From: Floricoccus tropicus
Lineage (GTDB): Bacteria > Bacillota > Bacilli > Lactobacillales > Streptococcaceae
Direction: 5' to 3'
Length of the DNA stretch: 64,000 nucleotides
NCBI RefSeq assembly: GCF_001832905.1
Contig: NZ_MKIR01000020.1
Coordinates: 1-64,000, forward strand
Under the pieces are notes generated by a model. The model was not told the DNA's origin. It ran no database searches and worked only from the letters and a program-made list of their open reading frames with translations. Both the position numbers and the translations under genes were made by a program. Positions 40,257 through 49,514 of this stretch are shown here, in pieces. The first letter of the stretch is position 1, and each line of letters starts with the position of its first letter.

Positions 40257-42593
40257 TTATTTCAATGTTGCAATGGTTGCTCCACTTCCACCTGCATTTT
40301 GTGGTGCATATTCAAATGATTTAACTTGTTTATTACGTTTAAGATAATTTTGAACCATCTCTCTTATAACACCGGTTCCAATACCGTGAACAATTGTTAT
40401 TTGTCCCATATTATTCAACAAGGCTTGATCAATATATTCTTCAAGTTCGAGTTGTGCTTCTTCATAGCGCATACCACGAAGATCCAGTTGACTTTTTAGG
40501 GTCTTATTACCTGCCTTTTTGACGATATTTACTTTTTTAGTAGGAGTTTTTTCCTCATCTTTGACAACTTCAAATTCATCTTCAGTAAGTTTGGTAGAAA
40601 TTAATCCCATCTGCACTTGCCAACGGCCATCCTTTTCAAGTTTAACCAAAGTACCTTTTTGTCCATATTCGCTAACAATGACTTCGGCTCCTGGTTTAAG
40701 ACCACGTGCTTTCTTAGCTTTCTTGAGTACCTTATTCTTTGATAAGTCAACAGTCTGTGGTGCCAATTTATCAAGTTGTGCTTTAGCATCAATAACCTCA
40801 TGTGGCTTCAATAAAGACTGTTCATGCAAATTCTTAAGAATGATATCTGCTTCTTCAGTAGCCATTTTAACGATATCCTGTGCCTCAATACGTGCCTTGT
40901 TCAACTCACCTTCACGTTCGCGATTAAAGGACTTATACATCTTCTCTAAATCATTATGAAGAGTAACGTTTTCACGCTCCAACTTCTTAATATTAGCAAC
41001 ACTATCGATCAACTCGTGATTTTTCTGCTCAAGACTTGCTATCATCAGATTTACATCATGGTCATTGTCAGAAGTCAGCTCCTCTGCACGTTCAATTATT
41101 TTATCAAAGAGACCCAAGCGCTTAGAAATTTCTAAGGCATTTGAACGACCCGGAACACCCATTATTAGTCTATAAGTCGGTTTCAGGTTCTCAATATCAA
41201 ATTCCATACTGGCATTGGTCACACCAGGATTTTCCACCCCGTAAGCCTTAAGTTCTGGATAGTGAGTTGTAGCCATTGTTTTTGTATTTGATAAACGTAA
41301 AAAATCTAGAATTGATATAGCAAGTGCTGCACCTTCTTTAGGGTCAGTTCCTGCTCCAAGTTCATCAAGCAAGACAAGACTTTCGCTATCAACATTATTT
41401 AATATTTCGACAATATTAGTCATGTGACTTGAGAATGTTGAAAGACTTTGTTCTATAGATTGTTCATCTCCAATATCAGCATATATTTCTCTAAAAATAC
41501 CTACACTAGAAAAATCTTCCGCAAGAATAGGTAATCCCGATTGAGCCATTAATTGACTGAGCCCTAAAGTCTTTAAACTAATAGTTTTACCACCAGTATT
41601 TGGTCCAGTAATTACAATAGTATTTATAGTTGAATCAAATTTCAAATCGTTTGCAACAGATACTTTATCATCTATTAATGGATGGCGTACTCCATACAAA
41701 ATTATATTTTTGTCATCTGATAAATCTGGAATAATGGCTTTACGTTCTAGTTGATATGCATACTTTGCATTAATTAAGTCTAAATGACCTAAAAGCCAAG
41801 CATTTTGTCTAATATCATCAACATATGGACGCAATTCGTCAGATACTAAGGCAAGAATTCTCTCAACCTCATGACGTTCTTCAACTTTCTTTTGTGCTAA
41901 ATTATTATTTACTGAAACAGCTTGTCTTGGTTCAATATAAATTGTTTGACCACTTGCACTCATATCATGGACAATCCCTGGTACCTTACTTCTACTTTCA
42001 ACCTTAACAGCCAATACTTGGCGATCATTTCTAATTGTAATAATATTTTCACTTAAATATGATGCATTATTAACCATTGATTCTTGCATCACTGTACGAA
42101 CATCTGATTCAAGTTTTTTTATTGAAGTTCGAAGTTCAAACAATCGATTGCTTGCATTGTCTTGGATATGACCAGTATCGTCAACCACTTGTAAAAGACC
42201 TTGTAATTTTGGTGTATCTACAAATTTATCAATTAAATTTTGAAGGTTTTCAAATTCAACATTTTGAGTATTCTCAAAATAATCTTCTACTTCTGCAATT
42301 ACACGAATAAAACGTTTAATCTTTGCTAATTCAGGTCCATTTAAGTTAGCTTGTAATTCAAGCCGTCTCAAAGTTTCCCTTAAATCGCTTGTTTCACCTA
42401 GGTTAAGACTACCATTTTCTTGGACAACCTTCCCAAAATCTTTAAGTTCCAGGAATAGTTCTTCAATCTTTTCTTTTTTATCAGTTGGTAAAAGTTCCCT
42501 TAACTCGTTTATTCCTTGTGCCGTTCTTAAGAAGGGCACGAACTGTTCTTTCACCTTATTAAACTCTAAGGTATTTAATATTTTTTCGTTCAT
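40257..42593 (-). CDS. mutS2: MutS2 ATPase/endonuclease
   Basis: MutS2 of 778 aa. It lacks the mismatch-recognition domain of MutS. It has core and clamp helices (1-300), Walker A GPNTGGKT, Walker B LVLLDELGAGTDP, a coiled-coil (about 510-620), a KOW-like segment and the C-terminal Smr nuclease domain (LDLRGMRYEEA, VHGIGTGVIR). In Firmicutes it limits recombination and/or rescues collided ribosomes. Its leader contains a strong terminator-like hairpin. Confidence 0.96.
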   Translation of the reverse strand: MNEKILNTLEFNKVKEQFVPFLRTAQGINELRELLPTDKKEKIEELFLELKDFGKVVQENGSLNLGETSDLRETLRRLELQANLNGPELAKIKRFIRVIAEVEDYFENTQNVEFENLQNLIDKFVDTPKLQGLLQVVDDTGHIQDNASNRLFELRTSIKKLESDVRTVMQESMVNNASYLSENIITIRNDRQVLAVKVESRSKVPGIVHDMSASGQTIYIEPRQAVSVNNNLAQKKVEERHEVERILALVSDELRPYVDDIRQNAWLLGHLDLINAKYAYQLERKAIIPDLSDDKNIILYGVRHPLIDDKVSVANDLKFDSTINTIVITGPNTGGKTISLKTLGLSQLMAQSGLPILAEDFSSVGIFREIYADIGDEQSIEQSLSTFSSHMTNIVEILNNVDSESLVLLDELGAGTDPKEGAALAISILDFLRLSNTKTMATTHYPELKAYGVENPGVTNASMEFDIENLKPTYRLIMGVPGRSNALEISKRLGLFDKIIERAEELTSDNDHDVNLMIASLEQKNHELIDSVANIKKLERENVTLHNDLEKMYKSFNREREGELNKARIEAQDIVKMATEEADIILKNLHEQSLLKPHEVIDAKAQLDKLAPQTVDLSKNKVLKKAKKARGLKPGAEVIVSEYGQKGTLVKLEKDGRWQVQMGLISTKLTEDEFEVVKDEEKTPTKKVNIVKKAGNKTLKSQLDLRGMRYEEAQLELEEYIDQALLNNMGQITIVHGIGTGVIREMVQNYLKRNKQVKSFEYAPQNAGGSGATIATLK

Positions 42594-42616
42594 TATTTTT
42601 CCTTTATATCTAAAAA

Positions 42617-42665
42617 AGAGTGGAACTCAATTGTGATTTTACAAATCAATGAGTTGTTCCACTCT
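42617..42665 (-). terminator. Terminator or attenuator in front of mutS2
   Basis: Long hairpin with outer stem AGAGTGGAA/TTCCACTCT plus CTCA/TGAG, followed on the minus strand by six T. It ends only 23 bp before the mutS2 ATG, leaving no room for a promoter between them. Confidence 0.75.
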
Positions 42666-42736
42666 GCCTAATTGATAGATTTTCCTATTATTCCAAGGAT
42701 ATCAATCATTACATTCTTATAAATAAACCAAACACT

Positions 42737-43300
42737 TTATTTAATAGGACTTAAATGTATCACATTTTCAAATAAAATTTTCATTAAAAATTTTGCATAG
42801 AATGGTGAATCAAGTACCATAAACCTAATTAATCCACTTCCATATAGTCTATTTTGAATAGCGTTTATCGGAACCATAGCTAAGACAGTGAAGATTGTCT
42901 CTAATATAAAGTAGGTCACCATCACAGCTAACAGAGCTGAAGCTAGAGAACCAATGTTTCCAAATGGTTGCATATTTGATAGGAATCCTAAAAAGATACC
43001 TACAAATCTAAATATCAAGTAAACTGCCATCACAATTAGCAGAAAGGCCACACCTGAATAAAATGTCTTATCCAGTTGAAAAATTATGTTTTGGTTATAA
43101 AATTGTAATTTGCTTTGTGGTGTTGCATTAGCAAACGGTATCCACATTGAAATTTTCGCTGCTAAAGTTTCATAATTAGTTATGGCAAAAACGACTGCCA
43201 CAATCATTCCAACACTGTAGAAAGTTTGAAGAGCTAATCCCCTTGAGTATCCTACATAAAAGGCCCAGGCAAGTAATAATAAAATTATAATAGAAAGCAT
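42737..43300 (-). CDS. cvpA: CvpA family membrane protein
   Basis: CvpA-like protein of 187 aa with four membrane segments (about 3-22, 24-42, 75-100, 110-135) and the N-terminal signature LLLLAWAFYVGYSRGL. Family members are tied to colicin V export and envelope stress; the exact role is unknown. It sits upstream of mutS2 and divergent from rnhC, the usual order in streptococci. The ribosome site is weak. Confidence 0.88.
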   Translation of the reverse strand: MLSIIILLLLAWAFYVGYSRGLALQTFYSVGMIVAVVFAITNYETLAAKISMWIPFANATPQSKLQFYNQNIIFQLDKTFYSGVAFLLIVMAVYLIFRFVGIFLGFLSNMQPFGNIGSLASALLAVMVTYFILETIFTVLAMVPINAIQNRLYGSGLIRFMVLDSPFYAKFLMKILFENVIHLSPIK

Positions 43301-43384
43301 GTTACACCCATTTCTTATAGTTTAAATGTCTTAAATATATCATAGACTTTATTGATATTATACCCTAAAACTCCCTTTTTTAAA

Positions 43385-43410
43385 ACTTTTCTTCTTTTTT
43401 ATGGTAAAAT
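43385..43410 (+). promoter_or_regulatory. Extended -10 promoter of rnhC
   Basis: TGGTAAAAT with -10 at 43405-43410. Expected transcription start is the A of the rnhC ATG at 43417. Confidence 0.6.
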
Positions 43411-43416
43411 TATGCT

Positions 43417-44310
43417 ATGAATATTGTATTAGAATTAAATATGCAAGAAATTAAAAAAATAGAAAATAAGTATAAAAGTTATTTTGTCCCTGCCAAAAGT
43501 CCATATGTTAAATTTATGGTTAAAACACCAGGACTCGTTATCACTGTTTACAATTCTGGTAAAGTAATGTTTCAAGGAGAGAAGTCAGAAAGTGCTGCCA
43601 GTGAATTTGGTTACTCCAAAGAAGACACAAAAACTTCCGATAAACAGGAGAATACTATAGGAACTGATGAAGTTGGAAATGGTAGTTTTTTTGGTGGCCT
43701 TGCTGTTGTAGCGTCATACGTGTCTAACCAGGATATTGAATTTCTTAAGGACTTGGGAGTCGATGACTCAAAGAACTTAAATGATGCCAAGATTCGTCAG
43801 ATAGCACCTATTCTTGAGAAAAAAATCAAGCACGTATCTTTACTTGTTAATCCTACAAAATACAATGAAGTTATTGAAACAGACTACAATGCTGTTAGCA
43901 TTAAAGTCGCACTACATAATCAAGTCATCTTTTTGCTTGAGAAAAAGTTAGATTCAAATGATAAGGTCGAGAAAGTTATCATTGATGCATTTACTAGTCC
44001 AGCTAATTATCAAAAATACGTTTCTAAGGAACGCAATCATCCTCAAAATGAGGTGACATTAATTCAAAAGGCAGAGAGTCAATTCTTGGCTGTTGCTGTA
44101 AGCTCAATCATAGCACGTAATTTGTTCCTTGAAAATTTGAGTAATTTATCTAAAGAAATTGGATTCAGTTTACCTAGTGGTGCCGGAAGTAAAAGTGATA
44201 AGGTAGCTGCTTCCATACTTAAAATAAAAGGTATGACAGGCCTCCAGACCACTGCAAAGTTACACTTTAAAAATACTGAGAAAGCTAAAAAGCTTGCTGG
44301 AATAAAGTAA
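43417..44310 (+). CDS. rnhC: Ribonuclease HIII
   Basis: RNase HIII of 297 aa. N-terminal TBP-like substrate-binding domain (1-80), then the RNase H fold with the first catalytic motif [13 protein letters not shown] (D then E, typical of HIII) and the ALHNQVIF region. It cleaves RNA in RNA-DNA hybrids. No Shine-Dalgarno precedes the ATG and the -10 box ends 6 nt upstream, suggesting leaderless translation. Confidence 0.95.
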   Translation: MNIVLELNMQEIKKIENKYKSYFVPAKSPYVKFMVKTPGLVITVYNSGKVMFQGEKSESAASEFGYSKEDTKTSDKQENTIGTDEVGNGSFFGGLAVVASYVSNQDIEFLKDLGVDDSKNLNDAKIRQIAPILEKKIKHVSLLVNPTKYNEVIETDYNAVSIKVALHNQVIFLLEKKLDSNDKVEKVIIDAFTSPANYQKYVSKERNHPQNEVTLIQKAESQFLAVAVSSIIARNLFLENLSNLSKEIGFSLPSGAGSKSDKVAASILKIKGMTGLQTTAKLHFKNTEKAKKLAGIK

Positions 44311-44334
44311 TTACTAGAAAGGTATAAAATATAT

Positions 44335-44925
44335 ATGAAGTTTATTCGCGAATGGGGACTATTTATAGTCATCAGCTTATTGTTCATCCTGACACGCGTA
44401 TTTATTTGGGCTCCAGTTGATGTTAAAGGACATTCAATGGATCCTAATTTAGCTGACGGACAAAGACTAATTATGATCAACAGTAAAAATCTCAACTATT
44501 CTGATATAGTTGTTGCCAACGAAACTGAAGACGGAGAAAATAAAAAAATAATTAAAAGAGTTATTGGTCTTCCAGGAGATTCTGTTGAATTCAATAATGA
44601 TACACTTACAATCAATGGTAAAACTCATGAAGAGCCTTATCTTGATGAATATAAGAAGGAATTTAAGAAAGATAGACTTAAGGAAACATATTCTTATGAT
44701 CAATTTTTCCAAGAAAAAGCTGCTGAAGTCCCTGCCTTCACTGTAGATTCAAATGATAGTCCAACATTTAAAATAGTCGTCCCTGAAAATCAATATTTAC
44801 TTCTCGGAGATAACCGAGTCATTTCAAAAGATAGCAGAGAGGTCGGAACTTTTGAAAAAGAAGATATTATGGGCAAAGCTGTATTTAGAATTTGGCCATT
44901 CAAAAACATCGGAACTTTAAAATAA
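44335..44925 (+). CDS. lepB: Signal peptidase I
   Basis: Type I signal peptidase of 196 aa with an N-terminal membrane anchor (about 8-27), catalytic Ser34 in GHSMDPNL, catalytic Lys74 in KRVIGLPGD, and GDNRVISKDSREVG. It removes signal peptides outside the membrane. It lies 24 bp after rnhC, the streptococcal pairing. Confidence 0.96.
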   Translation: MKFIREWGLFIVISLLFILTRVFIWAPVDVKGHSMDPNLADGQRLIMINSKNLNYSDIVVANETEDGENKKIIKRVIGLPGDSVEFNNDTLTINGKTHEEPYLDEYKKEFKKDRLKETYSYDQFFQEKAAEVPAFTVDSNDSPTFKIVVPENQYLLLGDNRVISKDSREVGTFEKEDIMGKAVFRIWPFKNIGTLK

Positions 44926-44930
44926 CAATC

Positions 44931-44960
44931 AAAAGAACTACCATTTTTGGTAGTTCTTTT
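44931..44960. terminator. Bidirectional terminator lepB / yolD-like
   Basis: Perfect 12-bp stem AAAAGAACTACC/GGTAGTTCTTTT, T runs on both strands. Confidence 0.9.
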
Positions 44961-44962
44961 GT

Positions 44963-45346
44963 TTAACAACAGAGAGAAGGCCACATATCCTCTCCTTCTT
45001 GATATTTAACTGATAATATATTTTTTATATCTATTTTTCTTACTTCACCTACTTTAAAGAAGACAAAGTCTGTTGATGTAAATTCAACGACTGTTCCATA
45101 CATTTTACTCATAATATCATCAACAGAAATGATAATTTCCACTGAAAGCTTGTTCAAATATGCTTGGTTAAGTAGTTGTATCTTCTCTTCAAGATCTATT
45201 TTATCAACTTTTTCTTGTCTAGCTATGAGGGCATCTCGTTTCATGGCACTCCCATGCTCTGATAAATAAAAACCCATCCATTTTTTCATACCTCTATCTT
45301 TATAATCACGAATCTCTGGAAACTTACTATAGGATCTATCTACCAT
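44963..45346 (-). CDS. YolD-like protein
   Basis: Protein of 127 aa resembling the YolD-like family that accompanies UmuC/UvrX-type polymerases: N-terminal RGMKKWMGFYLSEH, and a C-terminal YolD segment (about 60-120) ending in short beta strands. It overlaps the polymerase stop codon by 7 bp, so the two are translationally coupled. The role is probably as a UmuD-like accessory; that is an inference from operon context. Confidence 0.8.
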   Translation of the reverse strand: MVDRSYSKFPEIRDYKDRGMKKWMGFYLSEHGSAMKRDALIARQEKVDKIDLEEKIQLLNQAYLNKLSVEIIISVDDIMSKMYGTVVEFTSTDFVFFKVGEVRKIDIKNILSVKYQEGEDMWPSLCC

Positions 45347-46809
45347 TTTTCATCTTTACTCAAGCCGTCTAGTCCTCCCGCTCCACCACCTGAGTGTCCT
45401 CCAACTAATTTAGTGCGTTCAATTACTCTTGATCCTTTAGATAGGGCTGTAGCTTTTTGTACTGATATATAACCATATTTATCTCTAATCAGATCGATGC
45501 TTTCTTGAAGTTTATCTTTTTTTTCTTCAATTTCATAATCATCAAAAAGAGAAACCAGAGAATACGATTCATCAGTTAATCCTGAGTAACTTACGCCAAC
45601 TCTTCTAACTGCTCCTCTTTTATATTTACTTCTAAACAATCTAATTATATGTTCTGTTAGAAGATCAGTACGGTTAGTTGGCTCTATCTTAACTTGACTA
45701 TGAATCGATTTTCTATCTTCAGCCATGGCGAAACCAACATATAAAAAAATGCAGGTTGTTTTTTTCTTATCACGTCGAAGCCTAACACCAACTTGTTCCG
45801 CCATTTCCTTAATAACTATCTCTATTTCATCCTTATCATAATAATCACGTGGTAAGGTTTGAGAATTGCCTATTACTCTTGATTTAGTATGGTATGGTTT
45901 CTTAACATTGCTTTCGTCTATTCCATTTGCATGAAAAAAAAGTTGGACACCTATTACACCAAATTCATCTTTTAAAATTTTCGGATCTGTGTGAGCTAAA
46001 TCATATATTGTATGAATTCCAAGTTTCTCCAATCGTTTTTTAGTTCTACGATTAATACCCCAAAATTCTGTAATATCTTCAATCGTCCAAAGTTTTTCAG
46101 GAACATCTTCATAATTGATTGATGCCCTCATTGTTTTATTATGTTTAGCATAATGGTCTAAAGCTACCTTAGCTAGCATAGGATTACAATTTGACATTCC
46201 CACAGTTGAATAGATACCTGTTTCTTTAAGTATTAATTCTTGAATATCACGAGAAACCAAGTCTAATTTTTCTTTCCTTGAAAGCTTTGAATCAGGATAA
46301 AAGTAATTTAAAGAGCCTGTTAAATCAACAAAACCTTCATCAATTGAATACCAAAATATCTCATCTCGAGGAGCAAAACGCTCGATTAGATGCTGAATTT
46401 CCATGTTTACTGCTATATAGCGATTCATTCTCGGTGGTACAATATGTGTTTGCTTCGCCCAAGCTTCGATATGTTGAATATAATCTTCAGTTGGAGGCAG
46501 AGCTCTTCCATTCCAATCTCGTTCACAACTTTTATAATACTTATTGTAATTAAATTTTCTATTATGTAAATGAAAGGGTAATTCACGGCTTCTACTAACG
46601 TTTAGATTGCCAAATATTTGTTTAAAAGTGGGAGAGCTAGCCAATATTAGGCCAGCTGAATTTCCAGCATGACTCATTACGCATAGAGAAGATCCCAGTG
46701 GATTGAGCCCTAAATCAACACATTCAACGCTTGCATAAAAAGACTTCATATCAATAAATGCTATATCGCTTTGCTGTTCCAGTGAGTAATCAAAATCTGG
46801 TTCTATCAT
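45340..46809 (-). CDS. Y-family DNA polymerase (UmuC/UvrX-like)
   Basis: Error-prone polymerase of 489 aa. Palm motifs FIDMKSFYASVE (Asp20) and SIDEGFVDLTG carry the catalytic acidic residues; HhH region, little finger (KIEPTNRTDLLTEHII) and a Gly-rich tail follow. It copies damaged DNA, probably under SOS control. I place the start at ATG 46809: the frame is open to a TTG at 46824, but that stretch is the ribosome site (GAGGAG). Confidence 0.92.
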   Translation of the reverse strand: MIEPDFDYSLEQQSDIAFIDMKSFYASVECVDLGLNPLGSSLCVMSHAGNSAGLILASSPTFKQIFGNLNVSRSRELPFHLHNRKFNYNKYYKSCERDWNGRALPPTEDYIQHIEAWAKQTHIVPPRMNRYIAVNMEIQHLIERFAPRDEIFWYSIDEGFVDLTGSLNYFYPDSKLSRKEKLDLVSRDIQELILKETGIYSTVGMSNCNPMLAKVALDHYAKHNKTMRASINYEDVPEKLWTIEDITEFWGINRRTKKRLEKLGIHTIYDLAHTDPKILKDEFGVIGVQLFFHANGIDESNVKKPYHTKSRVIGNSQTLPRDYYDKDEIEIVIKEMAEQVGVRLRRDKKKTTCIFLYVGFAMAEDRKSIHSQVKIEPTNRTDLLTEHIIRLFRSKYKRGAVRRVGVSYSGLTDESYSLVSLFDDYEIEEKKDKLQESIDLIRDKYGYISVQKATALSKGSRVIERTKLVGGHSGGGAGGLDGLSKDEKW

Positions 46810-46862
46810 AACTTCACTCCTCAATAAGATTTATAGTCACTTAAAAATAGATTAATACATCA

Positions 46863-46963
46863 ACTAATAAGCTTGTTTATTCAAGTATAATCGGCAGCGG
46901 AGCGGAGTTCCTTGTCTTGCGACTCACACTAATAAGCTTGCTTATTAAAGTGTAATCGACAGC
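46863..46963 (-). promoter_or_regulatory. Paired palindromic operators upstream of the Y-family polymerase
   Basis: Two imperfect 36-bp direct repeats at 46863-46898 and 46928-46963 each contain a dyad: AATAAGC-TT-GCTTATT (46931-46946, perfect) and AATAAGC-TT-GTTTATT (46866-46881, one mismatch), exactly 65 bp apart. A damage-responsive repressor (LexA/HdiR type) is the likeliest ligand, by context only. Confidence 0.55.
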
Positions 46964-46983
46964 CTAGTAAAACGAAGGTATTT

Positions 46984-47067
46984 CTATTCTAATCAACTAT
47001 ATTTAATTTACCTAAATTATATACGATTTAATTCGTATTTTCAATGATATATTTAAAAACAACAAAA
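46984..47067. other. Non-coding AT-rich spacer
   Basis: Upstream flank of the polymerase promoter region; no gene or clear motif seen. Confidence 0.4.
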
Positions 47068-47232
47068 GAAAAACGAGCGGGCATGCTCGTTTTTCTTGTA
47101 GGAATTTTTTTTGGAGTTTTATTTTAAGGAGTTTGCAAGTTTTATTAATAATAAGACTTGCGGAGTTTTATGAAAAAAAGTTTTGAGTTATCTAATTGCT
47201 TACACTGGATAATCTCTAAAATTCATTTTTTA
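47065..47232 (-). ncRNA. Possible second small RNA with ACUCC repeats
   Basis: The gnd transcript should stop at 47311-47338, yet another terminator with a minus-strand T-tract follows at 47068-47095. Between them the minus strand has three copies of (A)AAACTCC flanking a 12-bp hairpin (47136-47162). ACUCC can pair with Shine-Dalgarno sequences. The promoter is weak (TAGACA-16-TAAAAA), so transcription is uncertain. Confidence 0.3.
47068..47095. terminator. Bidirectional terminator
   Basis: Stem GAAAAACGAGC/GCTCGTTTTTC, 6-nt loop, T runs on both strands. Confidence 0.85.
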
Positions 47233-47307
47233 TAGAAGGTTTATCACCTGTCTATGTATATATAATAATATAAATGATATTTAAGAACATCAGACTTAAG
47301 ACTGAAA

Positions 47308-47340
47308 TTTAAAAAGAATCTCCTAAGAGACTCTTTTTAA
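47308..47340 (-). terminator. Terminator of gnd
   Basis: Stem AAAAAGAATCTC/GAGACTCTTTTT (one mismatch), 4-nt loop, directly after the gnd stop. Confidence 0.85.
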
Positions 47341-47341
47341 A

Positions 47342-48766
47342 TTATTTTTCATCATACCAGTTATAATGGAATGTACCTGGACGATCTGTTCTTTCATATG
47401 TGTGGGCACCAAAGTAATCACGTTGTGCTTGGATTAGATTAGCTGGTAATACTTCTGAACGGTAGCTATCAAAGTATGCAATTGCAGAAGAGAATGTTGG
47501 CACTGGAACACCTGCTTGAACAGCTAGGCCAACTACATCACGAACTGATTGTTGATACTTCTCAGTTATTTCAACAAAGTAATCATCTAATAGCAAGTTT
47601 TCAAGGTCAGCATCACGATCATAAGCATCAGTAATTTTTTGTAGGAAACGAGCACGGATAATACATCCCGCACGCCAGATGCTTGCAATGTCAGCAAATG
47701 GTAGATCCCAATTATTTTCTTTACTTGCAACACGAAGTTGAGCAAAACCTTGAGCGTAGCTCATAATTTTTGAGAAATATAAAGCTTGTCGAATTTTTTC
47801 AATTAGTTCTTCCTTATTAATTTCAGCTGCAACTAGGCTTGCTTTTGGTAAAACTTCACTAGCCTTCACACGTTCATCTTTATAAGTTGAAATGTAACGA
47901 GCAAATACAGACTCAGTGATAAGAGGAAGTGGAACACCTGAATCTAATGCAGATTGGCTAGTCCATTTACCTGTCCCTTTATTTCCTGCAGCATCAAGGA
48001 TAACGTCTACTATCGGTTTACCAGTTCCAAGATCATCTTTACGAGTCAAGATATCTGAAGTAATTTCAATTAGGTAACTATCCAATTCACCTTTGTTCCA
48101 TTCAGTAAAGACATCAGCCATCTCATCAGCAGTCATTCCTAGTAAGTGTTTCATAAGGTCATATGATTCAGCGATTAATTGCATGTCACCATATTCGATA
48201 CCATTGTGAACCATTTTAACATAGTGACCAGCACCATCAGGGCCAATATAAGTAACACAAGGTTTTCCATCTTCCGGAGCTTTAGCTGAAATTTCTTCAA
48301 ATACAGGTGCAATCAGATCATAAGCTTCGCGTTGTCCTCCTGGCATGATTGAAGGACCTTCAAGAGCTCCTTTTTCTCCACCTGATACACCAGTACCAAT
48401 GAAATTAATACCAGAATCAGCAAGCTCATTATTACGACGAATTGTATCTTTGTAGAAAGTATTACCACCATCGATTAGGATATCACCTTTGTCTAAGTAT
48501 GGAAGTAAGTTTTGGATTGTAGCGTCAGTTCCAGGTCCTGCTTGAACCATAAGCATAATACGACGTGGTTTTTCAATAGAATTTACAAATGTTTCAATAT
48601 CATAGCTAGGTACAAAATTTTTATCTGGGTGACTAGCAACTACGTCCTCAGTTTTTTCGCGGCTACGGTTGAAAATTGCAACTGTATACCCTCTTGATTC
48701 AATATTTAGAGCAAGATTACGACCCATTACGGCCATACCAACTACACCAAAATTCGCTTGTGTCAT
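47342..48766 (-). CDS. gnd: 6-phosphogluconate dehydrogenase, decarboxylating
   Basis: NADP enzyme of 474 aa with [21 protein letters not shown] (nucleotide site), [21 protein letters not shown] (substrate site) and catalytic [14 protein letters not shown]. It makes ribulose 5-phosphate and NADPH in the pentose phosphate pathway. Promoter TTGATT-16-TATAAT at 48814-48841. Confidence 0.98.
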   Translation of the reverse strand: MTQANFGVVGMAVMGRNLALNIESRGYTVAIFNRSREKTEDVVASHPDKNFVPSYDIETFVNSIEKPRRIMLMVQAGPGTDATIQNLLPYLDKGDILIDGGNTFYKDTIRRNNELADSGINFIGTGVSGGEKGALEGPSIMPGGQREAYDLIAPVFEEISAKAPEDGKPCVTYIGPDGAGHYVKMVHNGIEYGDMQLIAESYDLMKHLLGMTADEMADVFTEWNKGELDSYLIEITSDILTRKDDLGTGKPIVDVILDAAGNKGTGKWTSQSALDSGVPLPLITESVFARYISTYKDERVKASEVLPKASLVAAEINKEELIEKIRQALYFSKIMSYAQGFAQLRVASKENNWDLPFADIASIWRAGCIIRARFLQKITDAYDRDADLENLLLDDYFVEITEKYQQSVRDVVGLAVQAGVPVPTFSSAIAYFDSYRSEVLPANLIQAQRDYFGAHTYERTDRPGTFHYNWYDEK

Positions 48767-48860
48767 CTATATTCTCCTATTTCATTAAGTAAAATTTTTA
48801 CATTATTCTTTAAATTATAACATTTTTAGTCCAAAAATCAATTTAATATCACAGTTCAGA

Positions 48861-49394
48861 CTAGTCAAATAAGCCATCAAGACTTGCAAAAGGAGATTTT
48901 TTTTCGCTTTCCTTTTCCTCTTGTTTAAGAGCATAATCTTCCTCTGATAAAATTTCCCAATCATTACCACTTGGTAAATTATCATTTTCCTCTTCCGCAG
49001 GTGTCAGCACGCGCAAAGGAATTTCTAAAATAATATTATCAGCAACCGACTCATCTAAACTAATGGCATCGCGTTCTAAAATCAAAACATTTTCATCTTC
49101 TAAAAGATTTTTTTCTTCCTTAAGATAATCCTCAGTGACAAAAGTCTCATTGACAGGAATATCATTAACTAAATCGACCTGCTCCAAACTTCTTGTTGAC
49201 GGAAGTGATAAAGTATAATCAGCTTGGTAGTCTAGAAGATATAAACCATCCTCATAGCTCACTGATCCTGCAACATGAACTGGAGTCAAAGAAATTACCT
49301 CCGGATAACGCTCCTTCAAGTTTTTTTCTAAGTCTAACACCTCATCAAAATTTATTGTTTCTCTTTTTCTAATCTCGTTCAAAGACCATTGCAT
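48861..49394 (-). CDS. YceD/DUF177 family protein
   Basis: Acidic protein of 177 aa with the DUF177 pattern: N-terminal WSLNEIRKRETINFDEVLDL, a central YEDGLYLLDYQADYTLSLPSTRSL segment where many members carry a CxR-xC motif that is missing here, and a charged tail ending SPFASLDGLFD. YceD is linked to 23S rRNA and L32 (rpmF) in other bacteria, but rpmF is not adjacent here. Function is uncertain. Confidence 0.8.
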   Translation of the reverse strand: MQWSLNEIRKRETINFDEVLDLEKNLKERYPEVISLTPVHVAGSVSYEDGLYLLDYQADYTLSLPSTRSLEQVDLVNDIPVNETFVTEDYLKEEKNLLEDENVLILERDAISLDESVADNIILEIPLRVLTPAEEENDNLPSGNDWEILSEEDYALKQEEKESEKKSPFASLDGLFD

Positions 49395-49514
49395 TATATG
49401 TATGCCTCCTTTAAAGTATTCCCCTAATTTTACAATATTTTACTTAAAATTACTAAAAGAATATTTCCATTGCATCTTTTTCTTACTAGTTTAAAATAAA
49501 GATAGGAGGTTCCC

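Noticed and set aside
40519-40959. 146-aa open frame antisense to mutS2
   Set aside because: Ser/Leu-rich shadow of the mutS2 coding sequence, no upstream signals.
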